Part shown: positions 8,088-16,191 of the stretch, piece after piece
How the letters are laid out: each line of letters opens with the position of its first letter
Position numbering within the stretch: the first letter of the stretch is position 1
Source: Microbacterium resistens NBRC 103078
GTDB taxonomy: Bacteria > Actinomycetota > Actinomycetes > Actinomycetales > Microbacteriaceae
Assembly: GCF_001552355.1 (NCBI RefSeq)
Contig: NZ_BCRA01000035.1
Coordinates: forward strand, 1-44,777
Reading direction: 5' to 3'
Length of the DNA stretch: 44,777 nucleotides
Translations under genes and position numbers: made by a program
The notes under the pieces: generated by a model
The model's database searches: none
What the model was told of the DNA's origin: nothing
Seen by the model: only the letters and a program-made list of their open reading frames with translations

Positions 8088-10115
8088 TCACGCCGGGTGC
8101 GGCGCCGGGGGGACGGACAGGTGGTGCGGGTGGTGCGCGGTGTCGGCGGCGTGCGCGTGATCGGGGGAGCAGGCGCACGCGGCGGGGGAGGCGGGGACGT
8201 CGAGGGTCGGGTTGCGGTCGAAGAAGTCGTGCGGAGTGAGGGTGAACCCGCACGCGTCGACGGGCATGATCGGCCAGTCCTCGGTGCGGGGGAAGTGCGT
8301 GAGGCCGAACGTGTGCCACAGAACCAGATCCGCGCCGTCGAGGGAAGCGTCGTCGGCGGCGAAGGCGGGAAGCCCCTGCTCCGGCGCGCTCTGGTTTACC
8401 ACGTCGCCGGCGGGGTAGCGCTCCTCGGGGTCGTAGGCGGTGACCCACAGGTCCGAGGTGGCGAACCGCGCGCGCGACGCGATGACCGAGTCGGGATGGG
8501 CGAGCAGCACGGGCCTGCCCTCCGGCCTCAGGACGTAGGAGGTCGGGCGGCCCAGGCGGTTCCGCGCCGTCGCGCTGCTGACCCGCCACGTCCGGTCGAC
8601 GGCCGCGTCGGCGCGGCGCCGTCCCTCCTTCTCGCTGCGCAGCGGCGTCCGTGTGAAGCCGATCGCCGTGCCATGGGGGTTGTCCTCGTCACGGGGAAGC
8701 GTCTGCACGTCGACCTCGTGGACGACCGCGGGGCCGTCGTCCACGGCCATGTCCAGGCGGGCGCAGAACAGGTGCTGGTGGTACGGCGCGGCGAGCCCGG
8801 GGGCGAGCTCGCTCGCGTAGCGGCTGGTGCGCTCGTCATATGCGGCGGTGAAGACGAGCCCGGTGGCCTTCGCCTCGAACGCGATCCTGCCGTCGAGGTA
8901 GAGGTACCAGTAGAAGCCGTAGTCGTAGTTGCCGACCGTGACGAAGAACGAGATGACCAGCCGTCGCTGGCGGCGGACATCGCTCGTTCCGGTGAACTGT
9001 TCCGTGTGCTTCCACAGGACCCCGGCGTCCTCCTCGTGGATGCAGACCGCCCGGGGCAGGATCTTCACGTTCCCTCGGGCGTCCGCGATCGGCACGTCCA
9101 GATAAGTGATGTCGCCGACGCAGTCGCAGCCGAGCTCCAGAGAATTCACGAGGCGGCCGAGCAGGTACTCGCCGGTGTCGAAGTAGTTTTGCCAGAACCG
9201 GACCGGGCCCGGGTCCCCGTAGGGCACGAGCATCTCCGCGATGGAGGCGCGGTGCAGGATCGGGCGGACCCGGCCGTCGTCCTCGAAGCCGACGCCGTGC
9301 AGGATCAGGCCCTCGCGCATGTCGTAACCGACGCGCACGGTCCACTTCTCCCACGTGATCACGTCCCCGTCGAACGAGAAGCTCGGCCCCTCCGGCTGCT
9401 GGATGACGATCGGCTTCTGCGTCGTGCGCTCCGGACCGAACGTGCCCGGCAGGTGATAGTCGGCGGTCTCCTGGGGGATCGGCACGGCGCCGGTGTCGAT
9501 GACGTCCAGGACCACGCGGGCGCCGAGATCCACGTAGGCGACGAGGCCGTCGATGGGATGCGCCCAGGGCATGGTCTGCGGGGTCGGCTGGTGGTGGCCG
9601 AGGACGCGGGCCAGCCGTCGCCCCTGCTCGCCCTCGATCGGGAAGCGCCCGGCGGAGAGCCCCGCGAGGGCGACCGTCGCCGGGTCGTCGATCCCACGGG
9701 CGGTCAGCGCCGCGATCCAGCGCTCGTCGGCGCCGATCAGCTCGCGGATCATCGCGTGCTCCTCCTGCAGCAGCGGCACCTGGCCGTCGCGGTCCGGATC
9801 GATGTCCGTGTCCCGCGCGATCGTGCCGTCGTCGAGGTCGACGATCAGGGCCCGTGCCCGCCCGTCGTCCAGGTCGAGCAGCTGGACGCGAGCGCGCCGC
9901 GGCACGGGGGATCCTGCGGCGACGACGCGACGATCCGGCTCGTCGAGTCCGACGTATGCGATCCGGTGGGTGTCCTCCAGCGCCCCGTTCGCCCGCAGCA
10001 CCTCGCTCACGCGGCGCAGCTCGTCGGCCGAGAGCGTGGCGTAGGGGGCGCCGGAGCCGTCGCCGAGCTCGCGGGAGCGCTGGACGTGGCCGGACGTGTG
10101 GCAGCTGCAGTTCAT
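8088..10115 (-). CDS. Copper amine oxidase (TPQ-dependent primary amine oxidase)
   Basis: 675 aa from ATG at 10115. Copper amine oxidases convert primary amines to aldehyde, ammonia and H2O2. Visible active-site parts: catalytic base Asp313 in YFDTGEYLLG, TPQ-precursor Tyr398 in TVGNYDYGF, copper ligands His446 and His448 in YHQHLF, third ligand His607 in GLTHFPRTEDWP. Spacing matches the Arthrobacter globiformis phenylethylamine oxidase with a near-constant offset of 15-16 residues. No signal peptide is seen, so it is probably cytoplasmic. Unusual are short metal-binding-like ends: an N-terminal MNCSCHTSGH and a C-terminal tail with CACS and several His (residues 647-665). It is the first gene of the transporter operon and is preceded by a promoter and LacI-type operator. 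Substrate (tyramine, phenylethylamine, a diamine) is not determinable. Confidence 0.95.
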   Translation of the reverse strand: MNCSCHTSGHVQRSRELGDGSGAPYATLSADELRRVSEVLRANGALEDTHRIAYVGLDEPDRRVVAAGSPVPRRARVQLLDLDDGRARALIVDLDDGTIARDTDIDPDRDGQVPLLQEEHAMIRELIGADERWIAALTARGIDDPATVALAGLSAGRFPIEGEQGRRLARVLGHHQPTPQTMPWAHPIDGLVAYVDLGARVVLDVIDTGAVPIPQETADYHLPGTFGPERTTQKPIVIQQPEGPSFSFDGDVITWEKWTVRVGYDMREGLILHGVGFEDDGRVRPILHRASIAEMLVPYGDPGPVRFWQNYFDTGEYLLGRLVNSLELGCDCVGDITYLDVPIADARGNVKILPRAVCIHEEDAGVLWKHTEQFTGTSDVRRQRRLVISFFVTVGNYDYGFYWYLYLDGRIAFEAKATGLVFTAAYDERTSRYASELAPGLAAPYHQHLFCARLDMAVDDGPAVVHEVDVQTLPRDEDNPHGTAIGFTRTPLRSEKEGRRRADAAVDRTWRVSSATARNRLGRPTSYVLRPEGRPVLLAHPDSVIASRARFATSDLWVTAYDPEERYPAGDVVNQSAPEQGLPAFAADDASLDGADLVLWHTFGLTHFPRTEDWPIMPVDACGFTLTPHDFFDRNPTLDVPASPAACACSPDHAHAADTAHHPHHLSVPPAPHPA

Positions 10116-10151
10116 GGAATCTCCGTCGAATTCGATCTCGGAACGTCGGTG

Positions 10152-10169
10152 TGCCGGAACGTTCCGGCA
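10152..10169. promoter_or_regulatory. Perfect 18-bp palindrome, likely LacI-family operator
   Basis: TGCCGGAACGTTCCGGCA is a perfect palindrome with the central CG typical of LacI/GalR-family operators. It lies directly downstream of the predicted -10 of the amine oxidase operon and in the spacer shared with the divergent LacI-type gene, so repression by that regulator is the natural reading. A weaker inverted repeat (ATCTGT-N5-ACAGAT, 10206-10222) lies closer to the regulator gene. Confidence 0.7.
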
Positions 10170-10171
10170 AA

Positions 10172-10199
10172 AGTATGCGATAAGCGTGTTACAGCGCAA
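10172..10199 (-). promoter_or_regulatory. Predicted promoter of the amine oxidase/transporter operon
   Basis: On the minus strand a -35-like TTGCGC (10194-10199) and a -10-like CATACT (10172-10177) are separated by 16 bp. Transcription would begin inside the palindrome at 10152-10169, about 50 nt ahead of the amine oxidase ATG. Seen by eye only. Confidence 0.5.
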
Positions 10200-10242
10200 G
10201 ACCCGATCTGTTTCCGACAGATGACGGTGTGCTGGGTGTGGT

Positions 10243-10248
10243 TAGAAT
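10243..10248 (+). promoter_or_regulatory. -10 element of the LacI-type gene (leaderless arrangement)
   Basis: TAGAAT ends 7 nt before the ATG at 10256 and no Shine-Dalgarno sequence is present, so the mRNA probably starts at or next to the start codon. A -35 box is not clear. Confidence 0.5.
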
Positions 10249-10255
10249 CGGCCGC

Positions 10256-11275
10256 ATGCAAGAGCCACGGCGCGCCCGTTTGATCGACGTCGCTCGGCGC
10301 GCCGGGGTCGGGAAGACCACGGCCTCCGATGCGCTGAGCGGTGTCGGGCGGGTCTCCACGGCCACGCGCGAGGCGGTCCTCGCAGCGGCCGCCGAGCTCG
10401 GCTACTCGGTCAACACCGCGGCCCGTCATCTGCGCGGCGGATCGATCGGGACCATCGGGATCGTCCTGCCGGAGGTCGTGTCGCGCTCGTCGTACTACAT
10501 GGCCTTCACGTTCGGCATCGTGACCAGCGCTGCGGCGCACGACATCGACGTGACCATCGTCAGCCCCTCGGTGTCCTCGGGGCGGTCGCGGCCCATCCGT
10601 GCGGACGGGCTCATCATCGGCGACCCCCTGTCCGGAGACCCGGGCCTGCCCGCCCTCATGGAGTCCGGGATGCCGATCGTGACCCAGGAGCACCTTCCCG
10701 AGGACGTGCCGGGGACGCCGGCGGGCGTCGTCTGGTCGTCGCACGAGGCCGGGATGCGCAGGCTCTTCGCGGAGATCGACGTGACGGGCGCGCGGCACCC
10801 GGCGCTGCTGGTCGCGCCGGACGCGACGGACTGGTCGCGGCAGCTGGTGGCCGGCTTCCGTGCGGCCTGCGCGGACCGGGGGCTCGACCCGGTGCTGGCC
10901 CCGGTGTCCTTCGAGGCGCCGTGGCTCGCCGTCCGGGAGTCGACGGAGCGGCTGCTGCGGGAGCACCCGGACACCGACGTGATCATCTGCGGCCCCGACT
11001 CCAGCGCCATCGAGGTGGTGGCGGTGCTGGGACGTCAGGGGCGGACCATCGGCGAGGACATCACCGTGGTCTCCTGCGTCGATCACCCGTCGCTGCCGTT
11101 CCTCTCGCCGTCGATCACGTCCATCGACCTGCGCCCCCGAGAGTCCGGCGTCGCCTGCTCGGAGCTGCTCATCGACCTGCTGGAGGGCAGGGCCGAGCCG
11201 GGGACGGACGTCGAGTTCCCCATCTCGGTCGTCGCTCGGGACTCCACGGCCCACCCGTTGCGGGTGCGGGCGTGA
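10256..11275 (+). CDS. LacI/GalR-family transcriptional regulator
   Basis: 339 aa. The N-terminal helix-turn-helix RLIDVARRAGVGKTTASDALSG (about residues 7-28) and hinge region AAAELGYSVNTAARHLRGG are typical. The periplasmic-binding-like effector domain follows, starting at TIGIVLPEV and running to the C-terminus. The start MQEPRRARL at 10256 is favoured over an upstream in-frame ATG because it sits 7 nt after a good -10 box. Its gene ends in a GTGA overlap with the CoA-transferase start, so the two are co-translated. It is the likely repressor of the divergent amine oxidase/transporter operon through the 18-bp palindrome. The inducer is unknown, perhaps an operon substrate or intermediate. 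Confidence 0.93.
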   Translation: MQEPRRARLIDVARRAGVGKTTASDALSGVGRVSTATREAVLAAAAELGYSVNTAARHLRGGSIGTIGIVLPEVVSRSSYYMAFTFGIVTSAAAHDIDVTIVSPSVSSGRSRPIRADGLIIGDPLSGDPGLPALMESGMPIVTQEHLPEDVPGTPAGVVWSSHEAGMRRLFAEIDVTGARHPALLVAPDATDWSRQLVAGFRAACADRGLDPVLAPVSFEAPWLAVRESTERLLREHPDTDVIICGPDSSAIEVVAVLGRQGRTIGEDITVVSCVDHPSLPFLSPSITSIDLRPRESGVACSELLIDLLEGRAEPGTDVEFPISVVARDSTAHPLRVRA

Positions 11276-12423
11276 GCGCGCCGCTGGACGGCATCGTCGT
11301 CGCGGACTTCTCCCGGGTCCTCGCCGGGCCCCTGGCGACCATGACGCTGGCGGACCTCGGCGCCCGCGTCATCAAGGTCGAGCGTCCCGGCACGGGCGAT
11401 GACACCCGGGCGTGGGGTCCGCCGTATGCCGACTCCGGTATGACGACCTATTTCGAGTCGGCCAACCGCGGCAAGGAGTCGGTCGCCCTCGACCTCACGG
11501 ACCCCGGGGACCGGGATCGAGCGCACGAGCTCATCGCCCGCAGCGACGTCGTGATCGAGAACTTCCGCCCCGGGCTGTTCGCGGCGCTCGGCTTCGACTG
11601 GGAACGCCTGTCCGAGGACCACCCCGGTCTCGTCTACGCGTCCGTCAGCGGCTTCGGACTCGGCGAAGGGGCGGCCCTTCCGGGCTACGACTTCGTCGCG
11701 CAGGCGGTGGGCGGGCTCATGCACATCACCGGCGAGGCCGGGGGCGACGCCATGAAGGCCGGCGTCGCCCTGGTGGACGTGCTCACGGGCAAGGACGCCG
11801 TCATCGGCATCCTCGCCGCGCTCCGGCGTCGAGAGCGGACCGGGCGCGGCTCGAAGATCGAGGTCAACCTCCTGTCGAGCCTCCAGGCCGCCCTGGTGAA
11901 CCAGGTGTCCGCGCACCTCGGCGCGGGGGTCGAGCCCGGGCGACTCGGCAACCGCCACCCGTCGATCGCGCCGTACGAGTCGTTGCAGTGCGCGGACGCG
12001 CCGATCGCCGTGGCCTGCGGGAACGATGCGCAGTTCGCCCGGATGACGCAGGAGCTCGGCCGGCCCGAGCTCGCGGCCGACCCGCGCTTCGCCAGGAACC
12101 CGGACCGGGTCCGGCACCGCGTGGCACTGGTCCAGGAGCTGGAGTCCGCGCTGGCGGAGGGCCCGGCGGGGGTCTGGGCCGAGCGTCTGAACCGAGTGGG
12201 CGTGGCCGCGGGTGTCGTGAACACGATCGGAGAGGGGATCGCGCTGGCGGAACGGCTGGGCCTGGAGCCCGTCCAGGAGGCGCGAGGCGCGGACGGGCGG
12301 CGCTCGCGCCAGATCCGTTCGCCGCTCCGGTGGACGCCGGAGATCCCCGTCCGGCCGGCGGCACCGCCACGCCTCGGCGAGCACGATCCGGCCATCCGCG
12401 CCTGGCTGGACGCGCCCCGCTAG
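11272..12423 (+). CDS. Family III CoA-transferase (CaiB/BaiF), candidate glutarate CoA-transferase
   Basis: 383 aa from a GTG start at 11272 overlapping the regulator stop. Family III features: LDGIVVADFSRVLAGPLATM at the N-terminus, ARVIKVERPGTGDDTR, SANRGKESVALDL and the catalytic aspartate Asp169 in ALVDVLTGKDA, the same number as in formyl-CoA transferase. These enzymes move CoA between carboxylates. The right arm of the window encodes glutaryl-CoA dehydrogenase but no CoA ligase, so I infer that this enzyme activates glutarate (as SUGCT/GcdG-type enzymes do). Its last 13 nt form part of a 14-bp repeat found again at 35420, marking the left edge of the island. Confidence 0.9.
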   Translation: MSAPLDGIVVADFSRVLAGPLATMTLADLGARVIKVERPGTGDDTRAWGPPYADSGMTTYFESANRGKESVALDLTDPGDRDRAHELIARSDVVIENFRPGLFAALGFDWERLSEDHPGLVYASVSGFGLGEGAALPGYDFVAQAVGGLMHITGEAGGDAMKAGVALVDVLTGKDAVIGILAALRRRERTGRGSKIEVNLLSSLQAALVNQVSAHLGAGVEPGRLGNRHPSIAPYESLQCADAPIAVACGNDAQFARMTQELGRPELAADPRFARNPDRVRHRVALVQELESALAEGPAGVWAERLNRVGVAAGVVNTIGEGIALAERLGLEPVQEARGADGRRSRQIRSPLRWTPEIPVRPAAPPRLGEHDPAIRAWLDAPR

Positions 12424-12424
12424 G
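12411..12424. repeat. 14-bp direct repeat, left copy (island boundary)
   Basis: CGCGCCCCGCTAGG spans the last codons and stop (TAG) of the CoA-transferase gene. An identical copy is at 35420-35433, next to the 3' end of the PucR-type gene. The pair brackets about 23 kb of accessory DNA. Confidence 0.75.
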
Positions 12425-12463
12425 GTGTTCTTCCCCGGCAGGTTGTGAACGTGTGAGATAGGC

Positions 12464-12520
12464 GAAGACCTCCGGGACGATGTGGGTACCACCCTCACAT
12501 CGGATTCCACGGAGGTCTTC
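12464..12520. repeat. Hairpin upstream of the IS481-type transposase remnant
   Basis: GAAGACCTCCG (12464-12474) and CGGAGGTCTTC (12510-12520) are a perfect 11-bp inverted repeat. Inner near-complementary arms (GATGTGGGT and ACCCTCACATC) could extend pairing. The GTG of the transposase remnant follows immediately, so the structure could limit transposase translation. Confidence 0.6.
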
Positions 12521-12616
12521 GTGACTCACGCTAACGCGCCTTTGACGCCGGAAGGGCGTCGTCGGCTCGCTTCCTCGATCGTTGATGATGGCTGGGCCGT
12601 CAGAAGAGCCGCGGAG
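12521..12616 (+). pseudogene. IS481-family transposase, N-terminal fragment
   Basis: Starting from GTG at 12521 the frame reads VTHANAPLTPEGRRRLASSI followed by VDDGWAVRRAAE, which matches the helix-turn-helix N-terminus of IS481-family transposases of Actinobacteria. After about 32 codons (near 12616) the match stops and minus-strand IS3 sequence begins. The DDE catalytic domain is absent, so it is a dead remnant. Confidence 0.8.
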
Positions 12617-13320
12617 CTGAAGAAGCTCTCCATGGCGGCATTGTCGCCTGCCGCGCCGACTCTGCCCATCGATCCGGTCATGCGGTGATGGGCGATCTCG
12701 CGCAGGAACTTCCGGCTTCGAAATTGACTGCCCCTGTCGCTGTGGACCACGCAGCCGGCGACGTCGCCGCGCAGCGCGACGGCGTTGGCCAGTGCCCGGA
12801 CGGCCAAGCTCGATTTCATCCGAGAGTCGATCGAGTAGTCGACGATCTTGTTGCTGAAGACGTCCTTGATCGCGCAGAGGTAGAGCTTGCCCTCGCCGGT
12901 GCGGTGCTCGGTGATGTCGGTCAGCCAGAGCCGGTTCGGTGCGTCCGCAATGAACTCGCGTTGCACGAGGTCGTCGTGAACGGGCGGGCCGGCCTTGCGG
13001 CCCCCCCCGCGGGCGCGTTTCTTGCCGAACGCCGACCACCAGCCGTTGGCCGACGCGATCTTCCACGCGGTCCGGTCGGCCATCGGCTGTCCGGCTTCGC
13101 GGGCTTCGTCGGCCAGGAAGCGGTGTCCGAACTCGGGGTCGTCGCGGTGCGCGTCGAACAGCGCGTTCGCGCGATACGCCTCCACCAGTTCCGACTCGGT
13201 GATGGGCTGTTTGAGCCAGCGGTAGTAGGGCTGGCGGGCGAGCTTGAGGACCCGGCACGTCACCGTGACAGGGATCCCGTCACAGGCGAGCTCTTTCACG
13301 AGCGGGTAGAGCCTTTTCCC
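12526..13320 (-). pseudogene. IS3-family transposase OrfB, C-terminally truncated and fused to IS481 DNA
   Basis: Reading from the frameshift near 13312-13320 the protein runs KRLYPLVKELACDG, then the HTH_21-type linker and an rve integrase core: Asp in WLTDITEHRTG, Asp in VVHSDRGSQF and Glu in NAAMESFFS. All three DDE residues are present, but the sequence breaks right after the Glu (near 12617). The remaining frame to 12526 is antisense IS481 sequence. About 50-60 residues normally following the Glu are missing, so activity is unlikely. Confidence 0.85.
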
Positions 13321-13613
13321 GGCAGGTGCGCTTGCGACAGATACGCCATCGCCCGGCGCAGCACCTCGACCTCCTGCTCCAGCAGCCGGTTGCGCTGACG
13401 CAGCTCGCGGACCTCGGCGTCTCGATCACCCGGCGACGGAGTACCGGTTTCGGCGGCGGTCTTCTCGGCGCGCGAGCGGGCGAGCCACTTCGTGAGCGTC
13501 ATCGGGTGAACCCCAAAGTCAGCGGCGACCCGCTCGATCGTCACGCCGGGCTCCCGGTTCTCCGCGACGCGCACCACGTCGTCACGGAACTCCTTCGGAT
13601 AGGGCCTAGGCAC
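13296..13613 (-). CDS. IS3-family transposase OrfA
   Basis: About 105 aa from a GTG at 13613 (VPRPYPKEFRDDVVRVA). It has the IS3 OrfA pattern: helix-turn-helix GVTIERVAADFGVHPMTLTKW, then a leucine-zipper-like coiled coil REL-RQRNRLLEQEVEVLRRAMAYL. A GGGAAAAGG run at 13312-13320 near its end is a likely -1 slippage site that would fuse OrfA to the OrfB frame, as known for IS3 elements. OrfA itself looks intact, but its partner is truncated. An earlier in-frame ATG exists at 13664; I prefer the GTG, which gives the usual OrfA N-terminus. Confidence 0.85.
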   Translation of the reverse strand: MPRPYPKEFRDDVVRVAENREPGVTIERVAADFGVHPMTLTKWLARSRAEKTAAETGTPSPGDRDAEVRELRQRNRLLEQEVEVLRRAMAYLSQAHLPGKGSTRS

Positions 13614-13664
13614 GAAGGCATCCTTCCAGGCCCACCCCCACGGGCAAGCCAGATCAGATGTCAC

Positions 13665-13962
13665 CTACTCGTGCAGCAGTCCCAAACTCCGGGGGATAGG
13701 GACGTGGCATGGGCATGAGCCTTCCGGATCAGGCCACCAGTTAGCCACCGAAACTGGAACCCTTTCCGTGGGGCAGGTCACAAACCACACAGGCCACTCG
13801 GCGACCGCCATCAGCCATAGAACAGGATGCCCCCGGTCGGCTACCGCCAAGCTCGATGCATAGAACAGCTAGCGTCTCACCGTGGTCGAGATTGCAGCCA
13901 CGGCCGCGGAGCTGGCTATGGGTTCCCACTCGGGACGGCTACGCGTGAGCATGCGAAGCGCC
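13665..13962. other. Intergenic DNA without recognised content
   Basis: About 300 bases between the IS3 remnant and the AlkD-like gene. Two short minus-strand open frames exist but show no family features. The stretch has lower GC than the arms and is probably IS-flank debris. Confidence 0.5.
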
Positions 13963-14649
13963 TTATAGCGCCTTCTGCACATGGTCGGGTAACAGGTAGG
14001 TGGCGAGTCGCAGTGTTGGGCGGCTCATTCGATTCTTGTGCTTGTCGAGGAAGTCGAGGAGGCGCTGCTGATCGATCTTGCCGACCTCCCTCAGTGCGGT
14101 TCCGAGGGGCTTGGTGACGATCTCGCTGGGGTCGTCGAGGAGCAGTTCTGCTAATGCGATCGGGTCGTCGAGGTTGCTTTGGCGGATCAGCCAGAACGAT
14201 GCGGTGATCGCCGTTCGTCGCTCGATCGGGGCTTCGGATCGTGCGAGGTCGAAGAGGGGCTGGCGTGACTTGTCGAGGAGGTACCACCCGACCACCCGCG
14301 GAGCCGCACGGTCGACGAGATCCCAGATGTTGATGAACTCGTGGTGACTCATATAGGTGTCGTAGAGGCGGCGTCGTTCGTCGTCGGGTAGACCGCGCCG
14401 TCGTGTTTTGAAGTCGAGGACTGACACGCCGACCATCCGCATCTCGTACCAGGGACTGGACAGCAGTTCTGGAACGTGGTGAAGATCGAGGTCGGTCCAC
14501 TCCTTCGCCGTGTCGAACACGTCCTTCATGCGCACGCCGATCGCATCTAGGCCGCTGTCGGCTGGCAAGCGTCGAACGATCTTGTCCTTCTCGGTTGCGC
14601 TCTGCAGGCCAACCAGTGCGTCATGGACCTGACGTTGAGGTCGTGTCAT
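13963..14649 (-). CDS. DNA alkylation repair protein-like (AlkD/HEAT-like family)
   Basis: 228 aa from ATG at 14649, with AAAGGAA as Shine-Dalgarno a few bases upstream. It resembles the AlkD family of HEAT-like-repeat DNA glycosylases: LLSSPWYEMRMVGVSVLDF, then HHEFINIWDLVDRAAPRVVGWYL and SFWLIRQSNLDDPIALAELLLDDPSEIVTKPLG, the usual W-D-L-V-D and K-P-x-G landmarks. The natural role would be removal of alkylated bases. Whether this copy is active cannot be told. Codon use is less GC-biased than in the left arm, in line with acquired DNA. Confidence 0.85.
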   Translation of the reverse strand: MTRPQRQVHDALVGLQSATEKDKIVRRLPADSGLDAIGVRMKDVFDTAKEWTDLDLHHVPELLSSPWYEMRMVGVSVLDFKTRRRGLPDDERRRLYDTYMSHHEFINIWDLVDRAAPRVVGWYLLDKSRQPLFDLARSEAPIERRTAITASFWLIRQSNLDDPIALAELLLDDPSEIVTKPLGTALREVGKIDQQRLLDFLDKHKNRMSRPTLRLATYLLPDHVQKAL

Positions 14650-14853
14650 CGTGTTCCTTTCTTCGTAGGGATCGGGACGAGATTTGCGGGGAGCGCCAGC
14701 AGCCCGGCCTTCACCTGTCGATATCGGTGAAGCCGTACGCGTGTGCCAGGTGTCGCTCGACCAAGAACCCGTTCCCACGTTATCTTTCGAGCCGCGGATG
14801 AGCGCGACTGTGCTCGCTCGATGAAGCGTGGCGATTCGGAGATCGCCGGCATA

Positions 14854-15642
14854 TCAGGTGACGAGCCCACGGCCGAGCAGGTGGATGGAGAGATGCGGCG
14901 CGTGCCGCTCCGCGATCCGGGCGGTGCGAATCGCATAGTCGTTCAGCCCGGTATCCTCCCGCGCGGCTGCGCCGAGTGGTCCCTCGATCCCGAGGACTTC
15001 GATATCACGCAGGTTGGCCGCCTGAAGCTCTGTTTCGAACTCCGCAGGGTCATGGTTGTACGAGACCCGGTCAAAGTCAGTGCCGTTAGGATCATTTCCC
15101 CCGCTCAGCACGGCCTCCAGATGCCGTTGGATCTCCGCATCAGCGAGCTCGCCTCGGGAGGCGCGCACTGCAGGCTTCGCCCACTTGGACATCGCCGCAG
15201 CGATCACCTGCCCGCCAGAACGACAGACTCGGGTTGCTTCGGCTAGGGCACGCTGACGGTCTTCGGCGAGCGGGAGGTGATAGAGCGGACCCATGAGCAG
15301 AACGGCGTCTACGCTGCCAGTCGCCTGCGGCAACTCGCGTGCGTCACCCGGTTCCGCGTTGATCCCCTTTGCCCGTGCCTGCTCGACATGCTTGGTCAGG
15401 AGATCGATCACGAGGACGCTATACCCGAGCGAACTGAGCCACTGCGCGTATCGACCCGACGCGCCACCTACGTCGAGGATTGTCGCAGGCGCATTCGGCA
15501 GCCAGCGACGGAGCAATTCGCAGGTGCGATCCCATTCCACGAAGTTCTGGGGCAAGACCATGCGGGCATCTTCATCACCTTCCTGATACAGGCCGCGGAG
15601 CACCTCATCGGCGTCAGTCATTGCGTCTTCGATCACTGCCAT
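14854..15642 (-). CDS. Class I SAM-dependent methyltransferase
   Basis: About 262 aa. Motif I is ILDVGGASGRYAQWL, followed by LGYSVLVIDLLTKHVEQA (acidic end of strand 2), NAEPGDARELP and VDAVLLMGPLYHL (motif IV with the family-type MGPLYHL). The fold is therefore a Rossmann methyltransferase of the Methyltransf_11/25 type; the acceptor substrate is unknown. The start is uncertain: ATG at 15642 (MAVIEDAM) or 15621 (MTDADEVL); a purine-rich GAGAAGG precedes the first closely. The frame remains open further upstream without coding features. Confidence 0.82.
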   Translation of the reverse strand: MAVIEDAMTDADEVLRGLYQEGDEDARMVLPQNFVEWDRTCELLRRWLPNAPATILDVGGASGRYAQWLSSLGYSVLVIDLLTKHVEQARAKGINAEPGDARELPQATGSVDAVLLMGPLYHLPLAEDRQRALAEATRVCRSGGQVIAAAMSKWAKPAVRASRGELADAEIQRHLEAVLSGGNDPNGTDFDRVSYNHDPAEFETELQAANLRDIEVLGIEGPLGAAAREDTGLNDYAIRTARIAERHAPHLSIHLLGRGLVT

Positions 15643-16191
15643 CCTTCTCGATATGCGATGACGTTCACGGTCCGGCTCTTGCTCGTGCTGCATCGACGAA
15701 CTCGCTATGAATGCCGGTCCGAAGCGGTGCATGCCTGTCACAGGGGGCAATCGCACCGCTGTTCGCCAGGAAGACACCAACGTGTACAAGTTTGGTGTGT
15801 GAAGTGGGCTTGATGTCAACACTCGATATTCCGAGAGGGAATGGGCGATATGGTAACGAATTTCCAAACGCCGTGACGAATAGTAACGACCCCAGAAGAA
15901 CGTCCCTGCGATCATCGGCAGCCGCGAGGCTGTAGCCGTCGCTGACCTCCGAACTGCGAGACGAGTAACGGGAGCGCGACGCCCCGCGAGGAGCAGCTCG
16001 CCGAGAAGCCGCGCACCGCTGTAGCAGGCATGGACAGTGCCGGTCCTGGCGAGAACAGGAGCGAATCGCCTACTTCGTCTTCGATCCGACAGCGCGAACC
16101 GAGTCACGGTGGTGGACATGATGGGGTCAGCGCACGCGGGCCATCCGCGGGTGGAGGCACACGACGATGGCGTGAGGACGCATCGTCACCT
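15643..16191. other. 549-base intergenic stretch
   Basis: No open frame here shows family features on either strand. It holds an inverted repeat (ACACCAA-N11-TTGGTGT, around 15772-15796) that could be an operator or weak terminator. It may contain the promoter of the methyltransferase gene on the minus strand. Otherwise nothing is recognised. Confidence 0.5.

Noticed and set aside
12411..12616. The 14-bp repeat as a simple target duplication of the IS481 element
   Set aside because: IS481 elements can make duplications up to about this length, but the right copy at 35420 has no IS481 end beside it, so a plain IS insertion does not explain it.
13665..13929. Short minus-strand frames of 61-62 residues beside the IS3 remnant
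   Set aside because: No family features, no ribosome binding site, and they overlap each other in different frames.
15772..15796. Inverted repeat ACACCAA-N11-TTGGTGT as a firm operator or terminator
   Set aside because: Short arms, no T-run and no regulator gene nearby; kept only as a note in the intergenic entry.
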